Below are positions 25,443-32,706 of a stretch of 64,000 bases of DNA, one piece after another. A program made the translations under genes and the position numbers. Origin of the DNA: Streptomyces alboflavus. Lineage in GTDB: Bacteria > Actinomycetota > Actinomycetes > Streptomycetales > Streptomycetaceae. Under the pieces are notes generated by a model. That model saw only the letters and a program-made list of their open reading frames with translations, was not told the origin of the DNA and did no database searches. Location: positions 79,674-143,673 of the forward strand of contig NZ_JNXT01000010.1 of the NCBI RefSeq assembly GCF_000716675.1, read 5' to 3'. Each line of letters begins with the position of its first letter. The first letter of the stretch is position 1.

Positions 25443-25486
25443 TCGATCACTCGGTCGATCATTCGTCGATGACACGGTTTGTCGAT
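25443..25486. promoter_or_regulatory. Phased TCGAT repeats upstream of polyprenyl synthase
   Basis: TCGAT begins at 25443, 25455, 25466 and 25482, the first three spaced about one helical turn apart. They lie 33-76 bases upstream of the start codon. Possible activator or repressor sites; no protein can be named. Confidence 0.35.
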
Positions 25487-25850
25487 GTGTCGCTGCCATC
25501 ACTCAAGTCAGCGTATCCGGTCGCCTTTCGATCACAGCGAGCGCCTGCCCGAGCAGAGGAGACCAGCGTGCCCGATAGACATGGAATGACCGAAATACTC
25601 CACAGAGAACGATGTGCCCCACATGAAGGGAGTGATGCCTCCCTCCATCGGACGCCCCGCCACCACCCGCCCCGCCCCTGCACCCACTCCCGGCACACCG
25701 CCGGTACGCGCACCGAACCGGGGCGGCCCCCCGGGCCGACACCGGCGAGCCCCGTCCACCCGGCCCCGGACCCCGCCGGAGGACGGTGACGACATCCGGC
25801 CAGAGATCCGGTGTGTGCACGTTTCCGGCCATGGTCCAGGAGCGGGGACC

Positions 25851-25945
25851 GAGGGCGGGTGGCCGGGCTGAGGACGGGTGGCCGGGCCGAGGGTGGGTGG
25901 CCGGGCCGAGCGTGCGTGACCGGGCCGAGGCCAGGGCGGGCGTGG
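25851..25945. repeat. 19-bp tandem repeat, five copies
   Basis: Copies start at 25851, 25870, 25889, 25908 and 25927. The consensus is close to GAGGGCGGGTGGCCGGGCC. It lies between the HAD hydrolase gene end and the polyprenyl synthase promoter. Confidence 0.75.
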
Positions 25946-26001
25946 CTGCCGGGGTACGGAGCCCCGGCCCCGGCACCGGGGCGAGCCGCGCCCCCCGCCC
26001 C

Positions 26002-26808
26002 TCACCCCAGCAGCCGCTCAAGCACCACCGCGATCCCGTCCTCCTCGTTCGACGCGGTCAACTCGTCCGCCACCGCCTTGAGTTCGAGGTGGGCGTTGGC
26101 CATGGCCACCCCGTGCGCCGCCCACGCGAACATGGGGATGTCGTTCGGCATGTCCCCGAAGGCGATCGTGTCGGCGGCGCTCAGCCCCAGCCGCTCCGCC
26201 GCGAGGGCGAGCCCCGTCGCCTTGGTGACGCCGCACGGCTGGAGCTCCACCGTGCCGGGCCCGGACATCGTCACGGTCGCCAGCGACCCCACCGCGTCAC
26301 GGGCCACCGCCGCCAACTCGTCGTCCGCGAGCGCGGGGTGCCGCAGCAGCACCTTGCTGATCGGCTCCTCCCACAGCACGTCGCGCCGGGGCACCCGCAC
26401 CGCGGGCAACGTCGGGTGCGGCATCTCGTACCCGGGCTCGATCAGCGTCAGGCCGTCCACGCCGTCCTGGTCGACCGCCGCGAAGACCTGCCCGACCTCG
26501 GCCTCGATCTTCCCGAGCGCGGCCTCGGCCAGCTCCCGGTCCAGCGTCACCGACCAGACCATGCGGCCGCTCCCGGCGTCGTACAACTGGGCGCCCTGCC
26601 CGCACACCGCAAGACCGTCGCAGCCGAGCTCCTCAAGGAGCGGGCGCACGCGGGGCGCGGGACGTCCGGTGACGACGAGGTGCCGTGCGCCGCCCTCGCT
26701 CGCGGCGGCCAGCGCCCTGCGCGACCGGTCGGACACCGTGTCGTCGCAGCGCAGCAAGGTTCCGTCGAGGTCAGTGGCGATGAGGGCATATGCGAGGGGA
26801 ACGGCCAT
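26002..26808 (-). CDS. HAD-superfamily hydrolase, Cof type
   Basis: A 268-residue phosphatase. Motif I is IATDLDGTLL with the nucleophilic aspartate, motif II VVTGRPA, motif III around TKATGL and motif IV GDMPNDIPMF. The cap domain between motifs II and III is the C2 type of the Cof group. Such enzymes hydrolyse sugar phosphates, FMN or PLP in other bacteria; the substrate is open. It has no operon partner: both flanks are repeat-rich gene-free DNA. Confidence 0.9.
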   Translation of the reverse strand: MAVPLAYALIATDLDGTLLRCDDTVSDRSRRALAAASEGGARHLVVTGRPAPRVRPLLEELGCDGLAVCGQGAQLYDAGSGRMVWSVTLDRELAEAALGKIEAEVGQVFAAVDQDGVDGLTLIEPGYEMPHPTLPAVRVPRRDVLWEEPISKVLLRHPALADDELAAVARDAVGSLATVTMSGPGTVELQPCGVTKATGLALAAERLGLSAADTIAFGDMPNDIPMFAWAAHGVAMANAHLELKAVADELTASNEEDGIAVVLERLLG

Positions 26809-27609
26809 GATCCGAAGAATACGGATCTGACGCCGGTCGGTAAGCCGTGTGGCAGGAGCTGTGACGGATCGGGTGCGCCGGGCGCACTCCCGGCAGACAC
26901 CGGGGTGTGGGCCCGGATACGCCCGGTGACGCGCGCCCGGGGCGCATCCGCGCGCTGGCCCCGTCGGCCCGCTCCGGGTTCACCGGAACGAGGCGGCCCG
27001 GGATCACCCCCGCCCGGACCGACCCCGCCCAGACCGACCCCACCCGGCCTCGCTCGACCCCACCCGGACCGTCCCCCGCAACCCGAGTCACGCCGCCCAC
27101 AGCAACCCGAGTCGCACCCTCCCCAGCAACCCGAGTCACGCCGCCCACGGCAACCCGAGTCGCGCCGTCCCTCGCAACCCGAGTCGCGCCGAACCGCCCC
27201 ACGGCCGCGTGCACGCCTTCACGCCGGGCCCGAACTCCCGCACGCGGGCGGGCAGTCCGCCCCGAGGGCCGCCACGCCCTGGCCCGATGCGCCCTGGCCC
27301 GCTGCGCCCCGGCCTGCCCTGCCCGGCCCGGCCCTGACTCTCTGCGCCCCGGCCCGTCCGGCCCACCACCCCCGCCTGGCCCGCCACACCCCAGCCTGCC
27401 CCGGCCCGTCGCTCCCCGGGCTGCCCCGGCCCATCGCTCCCCCACGCCGCTCCAGCCCGCCGCACCCCGTCCTGCGTCGGCCCATCGCGTCCCGGCGTGC
27501 TCCAACCCACCGCACCCCGGCCCACCCCGGCCCGGCCACCCCTCGGCCCACCTTCCCCGTCGGCCCGCCCCTCCGTCACCAGCCCCAGTCCCAGTCCCAC
27601 CCCCTCCGG
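26809..27609. other. 801-base gene-free stretch with tandem repeats
   Basis: Frames through here are open on both strands, but their products are proline-, arginine- or glycine-rich without domains, and some run into the 3' end of the next gene. I read it as non-coding. It holds a 24-bp tandem array (27078-27197) and a pyrimidine-rich run of degenerate CCGGCCC-type repeats (about 27290-27560). Confidence 0.6.
27078..27197. repeat. 24-bp tandem repeat, five copies
   Basis: GCAACCCGAGTC recurs at 27078, 27102, 27126, 27150 and 27174 with an exact 24-base period. Copies 1 and 3 are nearly identical across all 24 bases (23/24), which points to an older 48-base unit. Confidence 0.85.
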
Positions 27610-28746
27610 CTAGTCCGCCGTCCCCGCCGACACCCCCGCCGCCCCTCCGCCCGCGTCCAGGCGGGGTATGCGGCGCTGCGCCGCGTACGCCGCCGCCGGA
27701 TAGCGGGGGTCGGGCCGCAGTGCGTACTCCCGGAGGCAGCCTTCCGTGAACTTGATGACGTGCTCGTCGCCGTGCTCGACGGCGCGGGCGCCCAGCTCGT
27801 CGAGCGGGGGCAGGTCGTCGGCCTCGGCCCGCCAGGCCGACGACTCCTCGTCACGCCGGTCGGTGGTGAAGGCCAGCAGGAAGGCCGACTGGACCTGCCA
27901 CAGTCGCGCGAGCGTCGGCTCGTACAACTCCTGCGGAAGGTGCGGCAGTACGAGGCGGGCCGCGGCGGGGGCGGTGAGGCCGTGGACGAGGGGGACCGGG
28001 AAGACCTCGGGGTGGCCCAGATACACATCGGCGAACTGCAGCGTCATGTCGCTGAGCAGCCGGGACGCCGGGTGCGGTGCCAGCCACTCCAACGACTCCG
28101 CGTACCCGGGGAGTCGGTCGAGGGTCTCGATGCGGCCAAGGGCGACGGCTGGTCCGCGCGGTCCTTCGAGCGGCACGCGGGGCAGCGCGGCGACGGCCTC
28201 CGGGACGGTGCGGGGGCCGCGCAGGGCGGGGGTGCCGGGCAGGGCCCGATACCGGGCGGCCCAGTACGCCAGGCCTCTGGCCAGCTCGTCCAGTTGGAGC
28301 CGCGTCGGCTTCTCCCCGGCGACAGAGAGACCCCGCACCGCGTGCGCCGTCCGGATGAGGCCGTGCGTCAGGCCGGCGAAGAGGCCGGGGAGCAGGCGCG
28401 GCCACCAGCGGGCGAGGACGTCCCGCCAGGCAGCGGTGGCGAGTTCGCGCGCGAACAGCCGCTCCCAGTCCCCCGCACGGCCGAAATCACCCAGCGCCTG
28501 CCGCCACGACGACTCGTCGGCGGGGTCGAGGGCGAAGCGCGCGGCCGGAGGCTCGTGGTGGTCGAGGGCGCGCCGATAGCGCCCGATCCAGCCGGCCACC
28601 TCGTCGCCGTGCCCGAGCACCGCGACGGCCTCGGCGCCCATGGGCCCGTGATTGGCGAGGTCGACGCCGACGCCGCGCTCGTACCCGAGGTCCTCCAGTC
28701 GTTCCAACGCGTCATTGACGGCTTCGTAGTAGCTGATCGACGGCAT
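27610..28746 (-). CDS. Questin oxidase-like protein (DUF4243 family)
   Basis: A 378-residue soluble protein. LANHGPMGAEAVAVLGHGDEVAGWI near the N-terminus, WWPRLLPGLFAGLTHGLIRTAHA and FTEGCLREYALRPDPRYPAAAY near the end match the questin-oxidase-like family. Fungal relatives are cofactor-free or NADPH-linked Baeyer-Villiger-type ring-opening enzymes of anthraquinone pathways; the bacterial role is unknown. AAGGTGAG is nine bases before ATG 28746. A MarR regulator is divergent at 28843. The last residues are Gly/Ala-rich. Confidence 0.8.
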   Translation of the reverse strand: MPSISYYEAVNDALERLEDLGYERGVGVDLANHGPMGAEAVAVLGHGDEVAGWIGRYRRALDHHEPPAARFALDPADESSWRQALGDFGRAGDWERLFARELATAAWRDVLARWWPRLLPGLFAGLTHGLIRTAHAVRGLSVAGEKPTRLQLDELARGLAYWAARYRALPGTPALRGPRTVPEAVAALPRVPLEGPRGPAVALGRIETLDRLPGYAESLEWLAPHPASRLLSDMTLQFADVYLGHPEVFPVPLVHGLTAPAAARLVLPHLPQELYEPTLARLWQVQSAFLLAFTTDRRDEESSAWRAEADDLPPLDELGARAVEHGDEHVIKFTEGCLREYALRPDPRYPAAAYAAQRRIPRLDAGGGAAGVSAGTAD

Positions 28747-28794
28747 GCTCACTCACCTTCAGAAAGCTCGTGGTCCACACAGGGCTCGTAACAC

Positions 28795-28827
28795 TTTGGA
28801 TACCCAAACAGTTCGGGGATCCAAACA
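28795..28827. promoter_or_regulatory. Probable MarR operator
   Basis: TTTGGATACCCAAA (28795-28808) is an inverted repeat with TTTGG/CCAAA arms. A second related site, GGATCCAAACA (28817-28827), repeats GGATACCCAAACA (28798-28810). The pair lies between the divergent questin-oxidase-like and MarR genes and is AT-rich for this genome. Confidence 0.55.
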
Positions 28828-28842
28828 AACTACACTCACGGA

Positions 28843-29352
28843 ATGCAGAGCGCGCAAGAACCGGAGCAGCCGGGGGCCGGGTCCTCCCAGCACCCCCTCA
28901 CCCCCGTCGAGATCCGGATCGTGGGGCTCGTGCCGCTCCTGGAGCCGTATTTCCGGGGGGCGGCCGTGAGCGCGCTGATGCCGGAGCCGCTGCGCGAGGC
29001 CATGGACAGCCACGGCCTGACCCCGCGTCACGGCGCGGTCCTTCCCCAGCTCCTCGCGGCCGACGGGCCGTTGACCGTCAGCGGCATCGCCGACCGGCTC
29101 CAGGTGTCCCTGCCGACAGCGAGCGAACTGGTCGGGGGCCTCGCCCGCGCCGGCATCGTCACGCGCGCCCCGGACGAGACGAACCGCCGCCGGGTCCTCG
29201 TGTCCCTCGCCGAGGAGTACCGCCCGCTCCTGGAGTCGTTCGTCGCCCGCCGGGGCGAGCCGCTGCTCCGTGCCCTCGCGGGGCTCCCCGCCGAGCAGCG
29301 GGAGGGGTTCATGGCGGGGCTGCGGGCCTGGGTGCGCGAGGTGCAGCAGTAG
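28843..29352 (+). CDS. MarR-family transcriptional regulator
   Basis: A 169-residue winged-helix regulator. The HTH is GPLTVSGIADRLQVSLPTASELVGGL, and the wing IVTRAPDETNRRRVLVSLAEE carries the arginine-rich beta-hairpin typical of MarR. Long helices before and after form the dimer interface. It is divergent from the questin-oxidase-like gene and probably represses it, releasing it when a phenolic or quinone-like ligand binds. That ligand class is inferred from the family. Confidence 0.9.
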   Translation: MQSAQEPEQPGAGSSQHPLTPVEIRIVGLVPLLEPYFRGAAVSALMPEPLREAMDSHGLTPRHGAVLPQLLAADGPLTVSGIADRLQVSLPTASELVGGLARAGIVTRAPDETNRRRVLVSLAEEYRPLLESFVARRGEPLLRALAGLPAEQREGFMAGLRAWVREVQQ

Positions 29353-29426
29353 CGCGGGGAACCGTTCGCGCCGCGCGCACGTCGCACAGGGGCAAGCCGG
29401 TCTCCCGTACGCGGGCAGGCCTCCGT

Positions 29427-29458
29427 ACGTCACCTGGCACGAACGTCACCTGGCACGA
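29427..29458 (+). repeat. Perfect 16-bp tandem duplication before a small secreted gene
   Basis: ACGTCACCTGGCACGA occurs at 29427-29442 and again at 29443-29458. The second copy adjoins the AAGGA ribosome binding site of the gene at 29468. Confidence 0.8.
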
Positions 29459-29467
29459 AGGAACGAC

Positions 29468-29806
29468 ATGACTCTCCGTCCGGCCCGCAAGCTCGCCCTC
29501 ACCACCGCCGCCTCCGCCGCGCTGCTCACGGCGCTGCTCACCTGGCAGGCAGTGGCCGCGGACTCGGACGGCACCGGCAGGGAGTCGCGCCCTGGCGCGG
29601 GGGCCGCGGTGTCGGACACCGCGCGCACGAAGACCGGCAAGGAGTCCCCCGCGACGCCCGGCAAGAAGCCCGGCAAGGCTCCCGCCAAGGCGTCGGACAC
29701 CACGACCGGCGAGGTCGAGCACGGCGGGACCGACGCGGCGGGGTACTGGACGCCGGAGCGCATGCGCGACGCCCAGCCCGCGCCCATGCCTGTGGTCGAG
29801 CGCTGA
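29468..29806 (+). CDS. Small secreted protein resembling a serine-protease propeptide
   Basis: A 112-residue protein. Signal peptide: residues 1-31, with basic RPARK then an Ala/Leu core, cleaved near AVAA. The middle is Lys/Pro/Thr-rich. The end, AAGYWTPERMRDAQP, is like the junction between propeptide and catalytic domain of Streptomyces trypsin-like peptidases (GYWTPERM...), but the frame stops ten residues later with no catalytic domain. AAGGA is seven bases before the ATG. It may be the remnant of a protease gene or a stand-alone propeptide. Confidence 0.65.
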   Translation: MTLRPARKLALTTAASAALLTALLTWQAVAADSDGTGRESRPGAGAAVSDTARTKTGKESPATPGKKPGKAPAKASDTTTGEVEHGGTDAAGYWTPERMRDAQPAPMPVVER

Positions 29807-29835
29807 GGCCGGACGCCCCGGCCGCCGGGCCCGAG

Positions 29836-29889
29836 GCCGAGCCCGGACGGTGACGGCCGAGCGCCGAGCCCGGACGGTGACGGCCGAGC
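29836..29889. repeat. Perfect 27-bp tandem duplication
   Basis: 29836-29862 and 29863-29889 are identical. A third partial copy follows (GAGCCCGG at 29893). It lies just after the small secreted gene, before the convergent flavin monooxygenase gene ends. Confidence 0.85.
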
Positions 29890-29916
29890 ATTGAGCCCGG
29901 CGCGCCGGGCCCGCCC

Positions 29917-31188
29917 TCACGCCCCCCGGTGGGCCGCCGCCAGGTGCCCCGCGAGCCGCGGCGAGGCGAACTCCGTGCCGCACACGAACCGCATCACCGG
30001 CCCGTACGACGACCCGGCGAGCATGCCCGTGAAGTACAGGCCGGGGACCGAAGAGACATAGCCCGCGCCCAGCTTGGGCGTGCCGCGGCTGGTGGCGAGG
30101 CGGGCGCGCAGGCCGTGGCCGAGGAAGCTGAGGGCGGCGAGGTCCACGCGATAGCCCGTCGCGGCGATGACGTGGTCGGCCGCCAGCTCCCTGGCCCGGC
30201 CGCCGAGGGTCTCGAGGCTGAGGACGGGGCGGCCGTCGCGGGTGCCCGTCGTCACGATGCGCCGCACCTCGCGCGCCTCGACCTTCCGCTCGAACCGCTC
30301 CCGCAGCCACCAGGCGCCGAGCGGGCCGAGGACGCGACGGGTGAGGTAGTGCCGAGTAGCCGCGGGGAGGTGGCGGTACCCCCCGGCGTGATAGCTGAAC
30401 GCGTACAGCGACCAGGCGCGGCCGAACGGGGACTCCGGGCGCAGCTTCGGCTGGTCCCACGGCGGCGCGCCGAACGCCACCGAGCGCCGCCCGCGCGCGA
30501 CCACGCGCACCCTCGCGCCCGCCTCCGCCGCGAGCACCGCCGTCTCCAGGGCGGACTGCCCGGCACCGACGACGAGCAGGTCCTGGTCGGCGTACCGCGT
30601 GAGGTCGTGGTGCTGTGCGCTGTGCGAGACGGGGCCCGCGGGCGAGGGGCCGTCCGGCACGGCCGCAGCCAGCTCGGACGGGAGCCGCGACAGGCCGGAC
30701 AGGCCGGTGGCGACGACGACCGCGCGGGCGGTGAACTGCTCACCGGAGTCCAGCTTCAGCTCGAAGCCGCCGCCCGGCCTGCCGTCGACGGAGACCACCC
30801 GCACCCGCTCCAGGTCGGGCACGATCTTCTGCTGGAACCACTGGCCGTACCCGACGAACGTCTCGACGGGGATGATGTCCTCGTCCGTGACGAGGCGGGG
30901 CAGGCCCGCCTCGTCACAGTAGTCGACGAGGGTGTGGCCGGGCTGCGGGGCGTCGATGTTCGACGCCACGGGTGTCGACTTGAGGAGCATCCCCGCGGGC
31001 ATGTGCGCCTGCCAGCTCACCATCGGCTCGCCGAACACGCGCACCGGGATGCCCCGGGCCCTCAGATGCGCCGCCGCGGACAGGCCGTAGGGGCCCGCAC
31101 CAATGACGGCGACCGGTTGCACTGATTGCGGTGGTTGCACCGGTTGCGCTGATTGCACTGGTTGCGCTGAATGCACTGGTTGATTCAC
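29917..31188 (-). CDS. FAD/NAD(P)-dependent monooxygenase-like oxidoreductase
   Basis: A 423-residue two-dinucleotide-binding flavoprotein. The FAD motif is VAVIGAGPYGLSAAAHL (near residue 25) and the NADPH motif LLVVGAGQSALETAVLA. HVIAATGYRVDL is the conserved late motif of flavin-containing monooxygenases and related lysine or ornithine hydroxylases. GGAGGGA lies five bases before GTG 31188. The first 22 residues are a repeat tail (QPVHSAQPVQSAQPVQ) encoded by short direct repeats. It starts 51 bases after the ATP-grasp gene on the same strand, so the two probably form an operon. The substrate is unknown. Confidence 0.85.
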   Translation of the reverse strand: MNQPVHSAQPVQSAQPVQPPQSVQPVAVIGAGPYGLSAAAHLRARGIPVRVFGEPMVSWQAHMPAGMLLKSTPVASNIDAPQPGHTLVDYCDEAGLPRLVTDEDIIPVETFVGYGQWFQQKIVPDLERVRVVSVDGRPGGGFELKLDSGEQFTARAVVVATGLSGLSRLPSELAAAVPDGPSPAGPVSHSAQHHDLTRYADQDLLVVGAGQSALETAVLAAEAGARVRVVARGRRSVAFGAPPWDQPKLRPESPFGRAWSLYAFSYHAGGYRHLPAATRHYLTRRVLGPLGAWWLRERFERKVEAREVRRIVTTGTRDGRPVLSLETLGGRARELAADHVIAATGYRVDLAALSFLGHGLRARLATSRGTPKLGAGYVSSVPGLYFTGMLAGSSYGPVMRFVCGTEFASPRLAGHLAAAHRGA

Positions 31189-31239
31189 GAAGTCCCTCCC
31201 CAGGACGTCCTGTGCGCCGTGCCGCCGCACGGCGCACCG

Positions 31240-32493
31240 TCACTTCGTGGTCGTGCCGCCGCGGCGGTTGGTCCGCCACAGCTGGAACAGATGCTTCGCT
31301 CCTGGCCGTACGAAGCGCGCGAGCATGGTGAAGACCGGCAGCATGTCGTCCGCCGCGAGCCACGCCAGCTCCGTGCCGCTGGCACGGGACGGCGCGTGCG
31401 GTGTCACATAGCCGCTGCGGCGGTAGGCGAGATAGGCGGGCAGATCGATGTTCTCCACGACATAGCGGTGTCCCGCGCGCTGCTCCCCCTCGGGAACGGC
31501 ACGGCCGGTCAGATGCAGATGCATCGCCCGGACGACGTCGATCCCCGACTCGCTCTCGAAGAGGCGGAACTGGGCGCCCATGCGTGGGTTGAAGTCGAGC
31601 AGTTTGTACTGACCGTCGCGGCGGTCGAAGCGGAGGTCGAGGTCGATGACTCCGGCGAAGCCGATCTCTTTGATGAAACGCGCGGCGAGATCCGCGAGTT
31701 CCGGGTTGTCGACGACGTACGCCCTCGCCGTCATCCCCGCATGCGGCGGCCAGGAACGGACCTTCACGCCGGTGAACAGGGCGAGCGGGGCGGAGTCCGT
31801 GTCGAAGTAGGCGTGCACGACCCAGTCCTCGGCCTGCTCGCGCGGCAGATACTCCTGGAGGATCACGCCGGGCCGCTCGCCCCAGTCGCGGGCCAGCTCC
31901 AGCAGGCCCGCGGGCGTGTTGATGCGAGTGGTGCCGTTCACGGCGGGCTGTTGACGGCGCTGGAACGCCTCCCGGTTCTTGGCCACGACCGGGAACCGTG
32001 CCGTCGCGGCGAACTTCTCCACGTCCTCCTGACTCTGCGGGCACACCGACGCGGGCGAGGACAGGCCGTGCTCCACGCACAGCTCGTGCAGCCCCTGCTT
32101 GCTGGCGAGGCGCCGCGGCAGCGCGGGCGCCACCGGCGGGAACAGGAAGCCCCCGAAGTCCGCCTCCCGCAACTCCCGCTGGTGCTCGGCGATCAGCACC
32201 GCCGCTTCCTCGTCCGTCGGGATCAGCACCGTCGGCCTGCCGATCCGCCGCCCGATCCGCAGCAGCCCCTCCACCAGGTACGCGGGATCCTCGACGCCGG
32301 TGGTCGGCCACGGGAACGCACGGGTGAGGTAGCGGGACGCGGCCGCGGGCGTGTGCCGGTCCTCGGTGATCGCGTACATGGGGATGCCGAGCCGTCCCAG
32401 GCTGCGGATCGCCCCCACACCGCCGTGGTGCAACGGATAGTCGCCGAACTTCACCAGCAGTCCGGGCACTTCGCGGTCAGGCCTCAACCCCAT
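31240..32493 (-). CDS. ATP-grasp domain protein (carboxylate-amine ligase-like)
   Basis: About 417 residues. The ATP-grasp core is visible: VVAKNREAFQRRQQ (ATP-binding lysine), VILQEYLPREQAEDWVVHAYF and GVIDLDLRFDRRDGQYKLLDFNPRMGAQF, the last carrying the Mg-binding Asp, Glu-type and Asn residues. The N-terminus LLVKFGDYPLHHGGVGAIRSLG suggests a preATP-grasp fold. Such enzymes join a carboxylate to an amine through an acyl phosphate. Start is uncertain: ATG 32493 with AGGCGG upstream, GTG 32514 or GTG 32526. Co-transcription with the flavin monooxygenase hints at a small tailoring pathway. Confidence 0.8.
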   Translation of the reverse strand: MGLRPDREVPGLLVKFGDYPLHHGGVGAIRSLGRLGIPMYAITEDRHTPAAASRYLTRAFPWPTTGVEDPAYLVEGLLRIGRRIGRPTVLIPTDEEAAVLIAEHQRELREADFGGFLFPPVAPALPRRLASKQGLHELCVEHGLSSPASVCPQSQEDVEKFAATARFPVVAKNREAFQRRQQPAVNGTTRINTPAGLLELARDWGERPGVILQEYLPREQAEDWVVHAYFDTDSAPLALFTGVKVRSWPPHAGMTARAYVVDNPELADLAARFIKEIGFAGVIDLDLRFDRRDGQYKLLDFNPRMGAQFRLFESESGIDVVRAMHLHLTGRAVPEGEQRAGHRYVVENIDLPAYLAYRRSGYVTPHAPSRASGTELAWLAADDMLPVFTMLARFVRPGAKHLFQLWRTNRRGGTTTK

Positions 32494-32706
32494 GCCGCCG
32501 CCTGAAATGGTCACGGGTCCCCCCACGTGTCCGTCTGCGCCGAACCGGACCCACCCCTGTCCGTGTCCCCCTAAAGGAAGCTATGCAGGAACTGACCATT
32601 CCACTCCTGGTTCATCCGGACATTGCGAACTCTTTAGACACTGCCCCCGGAGAGGCATCCCACGTAACGTGTGGGGCACTCAGACCGGAAAGCGAGGCAG
32701 GCACGC

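Larger units (their letters stand above)
25411..26001. other. Gene-free stretch with two repeat types
   Basis: No reading frame here has coding character. TCGAT occurs at 25443, 25455, 25466 and 25482 in front of the polyprenyl synthase and may mark its control region. A 19-bp tandem repeat occupies 25851-25945. Confidence 0.55.

Noticed and set aside
25614..25871. 85-residue Pro-rich frame upstream of the polyprenyl synthase
   Set aside because: No domain, no ribosome binding site and a composition typical of chance frames in this DNA.
27078..27197. CRISPR array
   Set aside because: The 24-bp copies are directly adjacent with no unique spacers, and no cas genes are present.
26907..27749. 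280-residue open frame through the 24-bp array
   Set aside because: Its product is Pro/Arg/Ala-rich without domains, and it runs 140 bases into the questin-oxidase-like gene on the other strand. Open frames of this kind are common in GC-rich repeats.
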